64,000 nucleotides of DNA from the NCBI RefSeq assembly GCF_010389155.1, contig NC_057763.1, forward strand, positions 34,454,645-34,518,644, written 5' to 3'. The position numbers and the translations under genes are program-made. The notes below the pieces were generated by a model, which ran no database searches, was not told the DNA's origin, and was given only the letters and a program-made list of their open reading frames with translations. The DNA comes from Erigeron canadensis (lineage: Eukaryota; Streptophyta; Magnoliopsida; Asterales; Asteraceae). This document shows positions 37,095 through 54,979 of the stretch, piece after piece; position 1 is the stretch's first letter, and each line of letters opens with the position of its first letter.

Positions 37095-39600
37095 GTAAGT
37101 AAAAACTAAAGAAGAGGTTAAAGCAAACTCCAACCACCACATATAGTAAAAAAGAAAATATTATTAAATGGAAATTAGATTCAAGTTCAAAATCAAAAGT
37201 CGTCAACTTTTCAGTAGAAGTAATCCGATTATTTGGGAGATTCTTAAAATAAAAAATGTATTACTGACATCATTTCCTTAGAATTCGTTTTTAGTTCAAT
37301 GCAATTAAATATTTTCGTCTATAAATCTAACACCACAAAATTTAAATTACATTCTGTCGCAAACAATATGACATAGTCGTTATAATTTGAACTTTCTAAA
37401 AGTTGTTAAAAGCTTAAATAGTTTTGCCAAAGTTAGAAATATAATTGAAAAAAAAGAACGGTCGTTTCAATAAATATCAAAATATGCTTTCAAATATCAT
37501 ATATAGTAGCTTAGGAGTTTTTTTTTTCTTTTTAAAGCTTAACCATAATTTATTTATTTATGATTTATTTATATTTATTCTATATACATTGCAAAACTTT
37601 AATACAAATTCATGAAATAATTCCACATAAGCAAAAATCCAATGTGACAAATAATAAGAATAGCCACATAATCACTTTTATATCCTCTTATATATATATA
37701 TATATATAGATAGAGAGAGATTTGATAGCAAATATTAAAAGTAAGAAAATTAAAAAAAAAATTATAAGAAAAAATTAATATATTTTTTTACAAGTTAATT
37801 ACTTTAACACTCAATAAATAATTAAGATTGATTCATAAAGCCCAAAAAAAATTAAAAATACAAATTATAAACATTTGCATTCTCATCATTCCTTTTAATT
37901 TAATAATTTGTAAAGATTTTGGAGAATGAAAATCATTCCCTTTTGTCCTCTTATATTTTTTAGTTTTATTTTATTATTTTTTTGTTCAATCAAATAATAG
38001 AAGTTATTCTCATTTATTTTATCTCTTTTCCATTTATTTCTACCAAATATCCACTAAATGCTTAACATGTAAACTTTTACTATTAAGTATGTTTTAACCA
38101 AATTTAATGCAATATTATTTACTTGAAAAAGAAATAAAAATAATTAAACCAAAATTTCTAAGAAATTATTATAAGTTAAAACGTTAAGATAGCAATAAAT
38201 ATTAATATAAAAAAATAGAAATATAAAAAGTCAACTTTGTAGCATAATACTTATATATATCTCTGTTACATAATTATCACGCACGCATTCAGTGTATTTT
38301 ATTTCATCTGTTATAATGGAGTCGTTACCTTAAATGCATTTATGTATCATCAAATATGCAATAATGTTGAAAGCACTTCCATTAATGTATTAATTTAGAG
38401 TTGATTAGTGTATGTTTCTACATGTCTTTTGATCGAGTTGAATTAATCAACTTTTGGTACCTGATAACTTTCAAATTATACATATTTAATTGAGCGTATT
38501 CGTGCCATTTAACGTATGAGCCTGACCCGTTGTTGATTGTAAATTAACGTATCTTAGTTATTTATTATGTGTAAGAGTTTTTTTTGTAGGTTGCAATGAA
38601 TTTTGGTGTAAACATGTTTGAAAAGTAACAATTCGACATTTTTGCACTGTTTTGGTTATAAATTCTTGATCTGATATTCATTTTTGACGAATATGCCGGT
38701 AACGTGAAGATTAAAGAAAGATCTACAACTTAAAATGAGTTTTATTTACATCTCGACCTCGCAATTATGGCCAAAAGACATGAGGTGTGAGTTGCTATGA
38801 TGCAGTTTCACACGCAATCAAATGACTCAGGAATGCTAGATTATCAAAAGACCGAAACCATAATTGTTTTCTTGACAAAATGTCAATTTCTTTATAAAAC
38901 TCAAAACTGATTTACAATAAAAAATCGTCAACTATTTAAAGGAAAGCAACCCTAAATATACTAGGAAACATAAACAAACTTAGAAACATATAATATAAAA
39001 TAAACTCTCAAAATAGATAATTGTTCCTATCTTTCACACCAAGAAAACACGTCCCATAGTTTGTCTCCATGAACTGGACTCATTCATGGGCCATATTGAT
39101 GCCCATTGACTTCCCATTGCATCATGCTATATTATCTACAAATAAGTGATGTAGAAGTTTAGATGAGACGAGGTTTACAAACTACTTTCAATTATGCATA
39201 CAATGCATTTTATCATTTACATATTCACCCATACATATTCAAAAAGAAAAAAGAAGTCATGATCGCATCCGATGCAAGCTTTTAATTCTATATAGAAGTG
39301 GTCTCCTATGCTTCCCGCAATAATGTTGTTAGTTGGAGAAATCACCTATAAATAGAAATATAGAAATGTCAGGAGAACGTATGAAGTGTGTCGAGAAAGC
39401 CTCATATCCTTTGTTCTCCACTCAATTTCCAGTTACAAAACAATTCATCATCGTCACCAAATCACATCACCATAGTTACTGAAGCTTTGGTAAAGTAGTT
39501 TTAAAGTTTACCATTATTGATCACAAAGCTCTCGTTAAAACGGAAAGATATAGTTACTTGAGGGGGTTTTATTGTAGATATTGAGAAAATGGAGGATGTA
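37095..39600. other. AT-rich intergenic DNA before RPS15a
   Basis: No gene is recognised. A patch at 38600-38830 (cattcttgat..., aaaatgagttttatttacatctcgacctcg) has higher complexity and could be a retrotransposon scrap. TGGGCC at 39088-39093 and gcccaat at about 39610 resemble site II elements found before ribosomal-protein genes. Confidence 0.45.
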
Positions 39601-39625
39601 TATTGACATGCCCAATAAAATTCTC

Positions 39626-39634
39626 AAACCCTAA
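39626..39634 (+). promoter_or_regulatory. Telo-box in RPS15a leader/promoter
   Basis: AAACCCTAA is the telo-box common to plant ribosomal-protein genes near the transcription start. It is followed by a pyrimidine-rich leader (cttcccttccttccctcc). Confidence 0.7.
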
Positions 39635-40803
39635 TCCATCTTCCCTTCCTTCCCTCCTTCATATCTAACACACGCCTGCCAAACACAAACACAAACGGCG
39701 CTGCCATTTTTTCCGCGAGGTTCTAATTTCTTAACTCTCTCTTTATCAAATCACACAAACACATTATCATTATTACATTTTTTACTTGCCGTCCTTTGTT
39801 TGATCTAATTGTATCTGTATTTATATTGTTTAGTTTTTGCCTTTATAATAAAGTAGATTTGAGCTACATTTTTTAATATCTGGCTTGATCCATATTTTCC
39901 TTACATAAACAAAAATTCGCAACTTATGAAGTTTCCACTGAAAAATATGCGGGTTTTATTCTTCTAATGTCTCATTGTATAAATATATATCTGCTTAACT
40001 AATTTTGTGTGTGTTATGGAACGGGCTGCTACTGCTTAATATCTTTGACTATTGAGAATTTTTGTATGTTTATTATTATTTTCTGTTTGACTGGAGAACT
40101 ATTTGGCAGATCATAGACGTTAGGCATAGGGGCTGAAACCTTAGATAAAAAAAAAACAACTAAATTTAGTGAATTATGATTTGTTTGATGGCAGAATTTG
40201 TGAATGTTTTTCTAACTAAGATTGTGGTGACAAGTCTAAAAATATCGCTCTTCGTCTACAAAATACAGAATCGTTTTGAAAGGATGTACCTTAGAATTGT
40301 TTTAGTGCAAGAAAAATACTTGTTGCTTTGTTTATTCATTTATGATGCATTATGGGATACTAGCTTAACAAATCTTGATTGAACAAACGTACCGAATTGA
40401 ACAATTAATTTCCAGGTTTACAAAATGTACATTTTTGGTTGGGTATATAATGAGATGAGTTTGTAATGCTCGCAGTTATTTCTTCTTTAACTACGGCTTG
40501 ATGGATATAAATTGGAAATTGAATTGTTATATCTATGACCTGTTACTCTCTTAGACACCTGTGTTTCTTCCTATTATTTAATACCGACGAAAGAATGACA
40601 TGACCAAAAGATGCATTGTTCTGAAATTAAGATATGGATATATGGTTACTTTATCATGCGGAAACAGTGCATATTATAGATGTGAAACATTTGTATGTTA
40701 CTTAAGTGTTATTATGTTTTTGGGTTGGTTGTAATATAGTACACTTAGTCTACAAATGAAGCCTCATCGAGGCCATCTTAAACTGAAGTATTGATAAAAC
40801 TAA

Positions 40804-41785
<982 letters not shown>

Positions 41786-42754
41786 GGGAGAGTTTAAAGA
41801 TATTTTTGGTAATGTTTCGTTAGACTAGAGAGTGAAAGAATGTTTTTTTATGTTTTGAGACTTGATGATCATGATTTTGATTCCATTTCACTTGTCTTTG
41901 TTGTCATCATGGTCTTGGCTTTTAAGTTACCGTATAATGTATGTTTTTCCTGGCATCAACTCTTATGCTCCTTTTGCAATTTAAACCAGTTTTTAATGTG
42001 GAATTCAACATATTCATTTGTATGCGATTATTAGTGCATCATTAAGAGCTTTTGGCTGTCAGAAGTTTGCCTCAGGGACTTGACTAACTGTTGTGGCCTT
42101 GTGGGTTATATATAGCAATGAAAGCCAGAAACTTTCGACTATTTGTTGGTTGATTCTGGCAGTGTTGCTTTACTTGCTTATGCGGGGAAGAAAAAATGAG
42201 CAGTTGACTGTAAAATATTTGCAACTTCTTTACGCATTTTTAGCGTTCTATGAATCTATATATCTTATCCCAAATTGATTCTGTATGTTGACAAGTTGTA
42301 TTTCAATTCTCAGTGTTTGGGCGAGCTTACTTATCGACTTAACGAGTTATTCGTGCTATGGAAAAGTTGGTAAGCCTCTTGTGTTTGGCTTAGCGTATTT
42401 GTAATATGATAAACAAATTTTCTTATAAATAAACAAATTAGCTTGTGCTATAATTTTAATTGCAGGTATAGTGTATATGCTCGTACAATACATTGCTACA
42501 TAAGTACATAGCCTACATTGTTTCAGCAATAATTTTATAAATAATGATGGTTCTTTTTTCCTTTTTGATGAGAAACCCCTGTTTTCCTCTTAAACTCACA
42601 CGTGCCCACAATAGGTGAAAATTAAACGAGTATTTATTAGTATGTTCTTCATGTTTTGAGAAAATGTCTTGAAAGGGTTATAATCCTAACTGACGTTATA
42701 CAGATTACAGAATGCAAATAATGAGAGAGTAATGTAACATACATTTGCTTGTTA

Positions 42755-42778
42755 TTATATATATATATATATATATAA
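42755..42778. repeat. (TA)n microsatellite
   Basis: About eleven TA units downstream of RPS15a. Confidence 0.9.
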
Positions 42779-44191
42779 GGTGGTTCGAAGATGCTAATTA
42801 AACCAAGTAGCTCTATGTTCATTATGAAATATTTCTGCAGACTATCACTGTAAAATTATTTCAAGCAAAAGACATAAAATTCAACAAGTATGCCATATAT
42901 AATATAATTCTATACGAATATCTGGTTATATGGGTACCTGTGTGTGTATAATGTATACGTACACATGACAGCATAGGGGACATTTCTGAAAGTCTTTACT
43001 ACAAATATTCGTTACACTACCAAATGTCTCAAAAATTACACCATTATATATCTGATATACTCGTATATAACAATCAGTTTTCTCCTCAAAACTCATCTAA
43101 AATACTAATTATTAGCGAAAGAAAAAGAAAAATAGCATCTTCTTCTTCTTCTTCTTGTATCTAAATTTGCCAAAGGTTGAGTAGTTGCCCAACTATTCAA
43201 GATAGTTTCACTACTTCATAGACCGCACCACAAAGCTAGCTTGATTCCACCACCACTTAGGCCTACCACCTTAGGCCGCCACAGCACCAAGGCTGGTGGT
43301 GGTAGTGTTGAACTTCTCCAGAGCCACACATGTATATGGGAATCATAAAATGGTATGTATGAATAAAAAGGGTCAAGAAAGTGATCATGATTTGTTTAAT
43401 TCTAAAGAATGAGTCTTTGAGTTAGTGGTAGAGCATATGTGAAGCATATTCTTCAAGCATTATAACTTTGAACCCATTATTTTTCATTGTATGTTTTTAT
43501 AATATAATTTCCATGCTCGATCATGTTGAAAAATTGATAAACTCATAAAAGGTATATATGCTTGTAACTAAATGGTAAGATTATAATTTTTAGAAGAAGA
43601 AAAAGAATATGAGGCTATATATGTAACAAATTCAATCGTGGTGTTTAGGTGATCAATTATATTTTGATCCACAATTTTTGGTAGTTATATTTTTGTTTAC
43701 GAACGGAGAAGAAGATTGGAGATCTTTGGTAGTTATTTTGATCGACAATTTAGGTGATCAAAGAAAGGAGAAGATTGGATAGGAGAAGAATGGATAAGAA
43801 AATATATCAAAGAAGGGAGTTACAAAAGAAAACTAAAGAAAAAAAAAAAAAAAAAACAACACAGCTGCAATTTGCAAAAATTTGAATACCAGACTCTTAT
43901 GAGAAACTTGAGATCGCATAAAAAGAAATTTATGCGTATTGCATTGAACTTTCTAATAACCTTAAAATCTCCTCTCTCTTTTAAAATCCCGACCTTCTAA
44001 ATCTAATAATAATAATCTTGATTTATTAGTATTCATTCAGATATATCCATACGCCAAATCAAATCAAATCAAATCAATCAATTAAATAAGAAACAAAATA
44101 AATCTTGCTACACCCACAAAATCATCATCAACAGCAATATCATTATTGGCCTTTGATTTGTAAGTTGGGTTTTGATGATATTGATCTGGGT

Positions 44192-44285
44192 ATGGCTGCT
44201 GTTCTTTTTACACTCCATTCTCGATTCAAAGATCGTAATTTTACACCTGATTGGAATGTTTTACATCCAAATCAGGCCACAATTG
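44192..44285 (+). other. Possible orphan first exon
   Basis: An ATG opens MAAVLFTLHSRFKDRNFTPD and reads to a good donor (acaattg/gtaaga). The upstream leader-like DNA is open in frame too. No downstream exon was found and the peptide matches no family I recognise. It could be a gene fragment or chance. Confidence 0.2.
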
Positions 44286-45286
44286 GTAAGAAAATTTTGG
44301 AACATAAAAACCCTAACTTTTCCAATCATTCCTTTTCTTTTATTGGGTAAAAAAAACTCAAGAATGTAAAAGTTAAAATTTTCCCTTTCCTTTCTTCTCT
44401 TAACTTTTAAAAAAAAACTCAAGAATGGAGTGATAGTGTTTGATTCAGATGTTTAAATGTATAAATAGAAAATAATGTACATGTACATATAAAATAACAT
44501 ATATTAAATTGAATAGTCTCGTAAAGTAGTAGCTTGTAGGTCGCGGGTTGTCGAGACCAAAAGCCAAGAACTTATGGTTTATTTAATTAGTTATTAATTA
44601 ATCATAAAAGGGAAAACTGAATAAATTGTACGTTTTTTTATGAGATTAATTTAAAAAGGAGGTGTTTACTTCAACTATTTAAATATCTAGATTTTCTGAG
44701 AATAAACTTTTCAAAATGCCTTTTAACTTGTATCTACTATCCACTTTATAATGTTTGTAGTTTGTAGCATGGCTAGATTTGGCGAAGTTGCATGTGTCAT
44801 TCGATATGGCCTTGATGCTGAATGGAAATTTGAAACTCAAAGTCTCCACATTTACGATTTACCTATTATCAATTTATCATAGCTAGATTTAGTGACCATG
44901 TTGAGGGGAAAACCTTTGTATCGTTAGACCCCTTTAAGCACGTGCGTGTACCATTATTATATACGGAGCCACTAAGCGATGAAAAACTTTGGATATGTTT
45001 GATAAAAGTGGATAGTTAACTATTTGAGTTAGAGTTAAAACTTGGGCTGAGGCTGTAACTTTCTATTTTTTAGCTCTCTTATAAAATTCTTTATTTTAAA
45101 CACCTTTAAAAGATTTTAAGAGCTTTTTGGAAGGTTATGAGTCTGAGACTTTTGTTCTCGCGAGAAACTTTCTTATTACTGTGTTATTAACACGTTTGTG
45201 TATATAATTTAAATTTTTTTAGAGATCTAAGCTTTCAAAAGTCCAATTAAAATCCGTTACCATTCATATTAATTATATAAGGGATT

Positions 45287-45430
45287 TGCTAAATACAGCC
45301 CTTAGGGCTGTGTTTAAGATGCATAAATTGTTTGTACATTTATCATGAAAATCAGGGGGTGGACTTTTAATATGGAAGGTACAAGTTTTTTTTATGCAGT
45401 TAAATACAGCCCTTAGAGCTGCATTTAGCA
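45287..45430. mobile_element. MITE with 31-bp inverted ends, 144 bp
   Basis: The left end is TGCTAAATACAGCCCTTAGG and the right end in reverse is TGCTAAATGCAGCTCTAAGG, with similarity for about 31 bases. A second copy starts at 45465 (tgctaaatacagcccttagg) in the same orientation and is cut short at about 45587. A degenerate third copy lies at 36617-36766. Confidence 0.75.
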
Positions 45431-45464
45431 TTTTCCATTATATAAACATTAATAATATGGGGTT

Positions 45465-45587
45465 TGCTAAATACAGCCCTTAGGGTTGTGTTTAAGGTGC
45501 ATAAATTGTTTGTACATTTACCATGAAAATCAGGAGGTGGACTTTTAATATGGAAGATACAAGTGTTTTTATGCACGTTAAATATAA
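45465..45587. mobile_element. Truncated second copy of the same MITE
   Basis: It matches the first 120 bases of 45287-45430 with few changes (aaattgtttgtacatttacc, aggtggacttttaatatgga). The right terminus is missing, ending just before a Helitron. Confidence 0.7.
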
Positions 45588-45622
45588 TTGTAGACTGTAG
45601 AGTACATTAAAATATATACAAA

Positions 45623-45893
45623 CAAGCATGGTATCCGCGTATTGCGACGACGAGCCGGCGATGACAGTGGTGTAATGGCGGCGACAGATGGTGACGGTGG
45701 TGGCGACATCAATTGGTGTAGGTAAAGATATTTGATTTAAAGAGGGTTAGTAGAGATATTTTATAATATAATGGACTAATGGTGTAATTTAATATTAAGA
45801 GTTGATAGTAATTTAATTCATTGAGGGTATTTTGGTCAATTCACATGTCTCATTTTTTAAAAACCTTTTATAATTTTTATATAACAGTATAGA
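45623..45893 (-). mobile_element. Non-autonomous Helitron, 271 bp
   Basis: The minus strand begins TCTATACTGTTATATAAAAA after an A. It ends tacgcggataccatgCTTG before a T, one base off the usual CTAG. The GC-rich 3' box (gccaccaccg, gtcgccgcc, gtcgtcgtcgc) is shared with the other Helitrons. Confidence 0.65.
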
Positions 45894-46448
45894 TGACTTT
45901 CGTATTAGACATAACCATCCTTAAATGCATGGATTTTATTTCAATATCCTTTTTATACATGTAATAAATATAACCCTTGAACGTAATAACCATTAAACAT
46001 TACACTACATATCATTTTTGATAAACTCAAAGCAAAAGAGCTTGTTGACACAAGCCAACTTGTTTCGTTTTAAGTTTGAACTGCGCGCTTTGACAGTTTG
46101 ACTTGATACCAACTTTTACTATTAAGTCTATTTGCATAAACAGGCACGTTCTTGAAGAACAAAATAACTTGGAACAAATCACAAAGTTTTTAGACGCTAG
46201 TAATGTCATTTGTGATACGATCAAACACATAATGCAAGCAATATGATTGGTTCAATGGCTTGTTGATCTAAAATCTAACCTAGTAAAAGTATTTTGTTAA
46301 ACTTAATATGAAAACTATCATTAACATGTCAAAAGAACTTGATTTGGTAAAATTATAATTCGAGTACCTATAATAACTCGTTGTAGAGGGAAATGATGGA
46401 GCTAAAATAGTAACAGTAACATTTAAGTTTGGCTCAAGTGAAACAAAC

Positions 46449-46530
46449 ACATCTTGTTCTATAGACACTAGAAGAGTACCCGCCGCAACAACATCTTGTT
46501 CTATAGACACTAGAAGAGTACCCGCACGTT
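46449..46530 (-). repeat. Tandemly duplicated Helitron-like 3' terminus
   Basis: A 35-base unit (acatcttgttctatagacac...gtacccgc) occurs at 46449 and again at 46491. On the minus strand the second copy reads CCGCAACGTGCGGGTACTCT then TCTAG-T. That is a short GC hairpin followed by CTAG before T, as at Helitron 3' ends. The matching 5' end was not found. Confidence 0.55.
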
Positions 46531-48320
46531 GCGGCGGTAATTGATACTCATTTAAGCTAGTATATGTCACCGAGTAAACCATTAAAATATTCAACTTAAG
46601 TTTGTAAAAGTTGCCGACTTTTCAGTCCATTGCCCAATTTCCAGTCCATTGATCACCTTCCCCATTAGCCATTGGTTAGGTCAACATTTCTATAGAAGAA
46701 CATGCATCTATGTGAATCAGAACATTTGATTATCCAAGTATTATAACTTCAAATGCAACATCGTGGTCCAAACTGCAAAAATCATGTTTCAAAACTGCAA
46801 AAATCATGTTTCAAAACTAGTCTTATTACAACTTAAAAGGCAATGATTATAAATACAATGACCCATACAATTGTCAACATATGTTTTAAACTTCACAAAA
46901 GATTGCTAGAACTTGCAATATAAAGCATGAGTTTGATTACCCCAAGTATCACAAAAGATTGTAGGGCAGCCACGGGAAACTGCCACATGTCCTGATTCAA
47001 TCACACCAATGAAGGGTTGATAGTCAAACGGTTGGCTGAAAAAAATACAAATTCTCCAAGTAGTATCCAACAGCATGCAGCAAAGCCTAAAAGGCCTATA
47101 AATTGCTACAATATTACCAACAGTGAGAGTTGGGACATTATTTCATGTACTTAGAACTGGGAAGAGTTAGAGTGTAACAATGTTTTGAGGATTTGAAATA
47201 CAATCAAACATATACCGCAATGTGTTCTTTCGACCCAACTGACGAAAGCCAAAAGGTTAAGACTAAAAGTCTACAACAACGCTTAAAGATCAAAACCTCT
47301 AAAACAGATAAAAGTTGAATATATGGATAAAAGAATGTATGATAGCATGAAGAGGATACTTCATACATCGCAGAGGACAACCACTACACAAATACGACAT
47401 ACCTCAAGTATTGTTAGTCAGTAAGATATAAGATCCAAAAATCCTATCATTTTCTATATATGTACTAAAGTGGCCGTTTGGCCCAAACCTGTTTGGTGTA
47501 TTTGTTATCCAACCAACCAGACCCGTGTTAACAACTATACTACATATATAGAGGGATCTACAACTAAAGCAGTAGTATACAAAGGTGGTGTAAATACTAG
47601 GAAGGCAGTGGAAGGCCAACTATAGTACATAGAGTGATCACAACTGATAAACCAACAGTATATAAAAGTGTAAATACCAGGAAGGAAGTGGAAGACTACT
47701 CATTCAGTCATTCCCATAAATCAACTTTTAGTGCAACGCAAACTGAAATTAAGGCTATAATAAGGATACTGAATGGAGGCCTCCTTTATATTTAAAGGTT
47801 CAGCCATAATTTTTTCTTTATGAACCTGATGATCGAAAGTCATGTGATGATTGAAAAGGGTTTATATAGAATTGGTATTGTGTGTTTTGTTTATGGAAGT
47901 TATACTGTTATATATCTCTCATGATTATCATAACGATAATTAATTATTAGAAAAATTAAATTAGAAACAAAATATGTGCCAAATATAGATATGAAAGATA
48001 AACATCTCTATACAAAATATTAAGTGGGTTGATGTTTAAAATCGTTATATAAAATCATTTGCATAAGCGAAAGATTTGCCTAATTAATGGACACTATAAT
48101 ACGATAAGAAACAAATAATTACCATTGAAATACTGAAGGATCAACCATAGATTGTGAATAGGTGGTGGTAGATGGTGGCTCTATTGGCAGTGACAATAAC
48201 AACACCAGACCAAAAAAAAAAAGAAAATATATTAATCAAACCTTTAAATCGAAATCAAAGAACAATTAAAGAAGAATTTAAATTATCCAAACCGGCAACA
48301 GTGGTTAAGATAATCGGATC
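46531..48320. other. Intergenic, no gene seen
   Basis: Only short chance frames. A 23-base motif (aactgcaaaaatcatgtttc) is repeated in tandem at about 46775-46820. Confidence 0.5.
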
Positions 48321-48329
48321 CGATTCAAA

Positions 48330-48600
48330 GTACCTATAATCGGGTGGCGGTATGACAGGATGCGATTTCGATTTCGGGATTCAAAGTACCTATAATCGGG
48401 CGGTGGTTGGGGGTATGACAGGATGCGATTTCGGCGGCGTTGGATGGTGGTTTTTGGGGCGGTGGCGGTGTGTGTGGTTATGGGGGGATGATACCTTTAA
48501 TCAGGCGGCGGTTGCGGGTATGATAGGATGTGATTTCGGCGGCGGTGGATGGTGACGGTGGATGGTGGTTTTTGGGGTGGTGGCGATGTGTGTGGTTAGA
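48330..48600. repeat. GC-rich minisatellite, about three units
   Basis: Units begin tacctataatcggg (48330, 48388) or tacctttaatcagg (about 48491). They continue ggtatgacaggatgcgattt, cggcggcg, tggatggtggtttttggggc and ggtgtgtgtggtta. The first unit is short and the next two are about 100 bases. Frames reading through it on both strands are consequences of the repeat. Confidence 0.75.
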
Positions 48601-48602
48601 GG

Positions 48603-49081
48603 TAGGAATGACAATGGGTCGGGTTTGGGGCGGGTAGTGTCAAACCCGAACCCGATAAGGAATTTGCGACCCGAACCCAACCCGATACTCATCGGGTACC
48701 TTATCGGGGACCCCGTCGGGGGTAAAATAATGCCACAAAACCCGAATCCTGAAACCCGACCCGATAAGAATAGTGATTTTTCAATAATAATGACCAAAAT
48801 CATGTTTAATTTAAGAAACGATATTACATGCTTTTGATGTTTTAAGAAATGGATATGCAAGTGTGGAATGTGGATACAAATTAGTTGATATAAGTGTGAA
48901 ACATTGTAATTACAAAGGTGAAATATAAATTCAAAACTAATCACTTATAAGTATATATATATAGTTATTGATATCGGGTCGGGTCGGGTTGGGGTGAACA
49001 TGTCCCACTCCCTGCCCCGAACGGGTTCGGGTATCGGATATTCTCGTCGGGTGTCGGGTTTTTTTTTTTTTGCCATCCCTA
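48603..49081. mobile_element. Non-autonomous hAT element, 479 bp
   Basis: The left end is TAGGAATGACAATGGGTCGG and the right end in reverse is TAGGGATGGCAAAAAAAA. The flanks gttagagg (48595-48602) and gttaaggg (49082-49089) match at 6 of 8. The sub-terminal DNA is full of cgggtcggg/cccgaaccc motifs. No transposase. Confidence 0.72.
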
Positions 49082-49440
49082 GTTAAGGGGGGGGGGGGGG
49101 TAAATGGATGTGTGTGTCTTTTGGTAATGAGCGTCTTCAGGGATAAGGTATTTTGGGTAGGGAGACAAAATCGGGTATATGGTATTTTTAAAGGTATTTT
49201 TGTTATTTTAGGGATAAAATGTTTGGTGGTAGTATAAATTAAAAGGGTATAATAGACCATTTAAAGGTAAAGTGTTTAAATGAGGGAGCGATAGTTTGTT
49301 TATATAGGGAGTATATATAAGTGAAGGTTTTGATTTTTAACCATTTGTTTAAAAAAAATCACTATTTGCATTTTTGTATTTGACGTATATAAAAAAAATT
49401 ATATTTTTCATATTAAAAACTCCTATTTAAATATTTATGA

Positions 49441-49793
49441 CGAGCATGGTACCCGCGGAATGCGGCGGCGGTGGTGTAGAAGACGGTCTAGTGGTGTAGA
49501 AGACGGTCTAGTGGTGGCGGTGATGGTACCGTTGGTAGTGGTGGCGGTGTCAAGTGGTGTAGGTTGATGTAATTGTGATAGTGAAAAGTTTTAGAAGATA
49601 AGGGTTTAAAGTGTTAAGTATTAAAATAAGGGTTTATGGTGTAAATTAATTAATTAAGGACAAAGTTGGTAATTTATAAAACACTTTCCATAGTGGGTTT
49701 TTATTAAGGGGCAATTTGGTAAATTCCCATGTGACATTTGAGTAACTATTTCTAAAAATGGAAGGGATGATAATCTTTATATAGGAGTATAGA
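49441..49793 (-). mobile_element. Non-autonomous Helitron, 353 bp
   Basis: The minus strand begins TCTATACTCCTATATAAAGA after an A. It ends CCGCATTCCGCGGGTACCAT then GCTCG before a T. A CCGC-GCGG hairpin lies just inside the 3' end. A 22-base unit (gtggtgtagaagacggtcta) is duplicated in its GC-rich part. Confidence 0.65.
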
Positions 49794-50288
49794 TAGGTAT
49801 ATAACTATTTAATCCACCATAATTATAACTTTTAGGATTAATTTAGTGACACATTTTTTTTACTCGTAAAAACGAGATTGAAGAAGGTCGTTAATTTTTT
49901 TTAACATTAGGTTGGGCACACGGTTATCAATCATAGTGGCCAGCCTCTTTCATTTCCATTAAAAACAACAACCCACAGCTGTCTGTTAACATTCCCCAAT
50001 CCTGTCCTCGTCAACACCGGAATCTTTCCATATCGGAATACACAACCACCAGAAAACGACGTCGTACCCTCATCAACCAATCATCATCATTACAGCGCGT
50101 GTATCGTACCTCTCTTTAAACTCTACCGTAATATTACATGTATATCTCGATCTTCAATCGCGGATCTCATATTTTCGTATCTAATCCATGACTTTGTTAA
50201 TTTTGATTGTTATACAGATATAAAGTGTGTATATATATACACATACGCGCAGCATTTTTAGGGCTTTTTATTTGATTTTTATTTTCCG

Positions 50289-54979
<4,691 letters not shown>

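Larger units (their letters stand above)
41786..45286. other. Intergenic, gene-poor
   Basis: After the RPS15a 3' UTR no gene is recognised. (TA)n lies at 42755-42778, a TCT run at 43138-43155 and a poly-A run near 43840. tRNA-like phrases at about 43410-43480 and 44520-44570 are too weak to call SINEs. A possible orphan first exon at 44192-44285 is listed separately. Confidence 0.5.

Noticed and set aside
38600..38830. Possible LTR retrotransposon scrap upstream of RPS15a
   Set aside because: No terminal repeat, primer site or coding remnant found.
43410..43480. tRNA-like phrase (gagttagtggtagagcat...tttgaaccca)
   Set aside because: Suggestive of a SINE head but cannot fold as a tRNA, and body and tail are not recognisable.
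44515..44575. gtagcttgtaggtcgcgggttgtcgagacc, SINE-like or tRNA-like
   Set aside because: Too short and without a second promoter box or defined ends.
48501..48944. 147-codon minus-strand frame and the long plus-strand frames at 48352-48837
   Set aside because: They are produced by the GC-rich minisatellite and hAT sub-terminal repeats; the residues are low-complexity.
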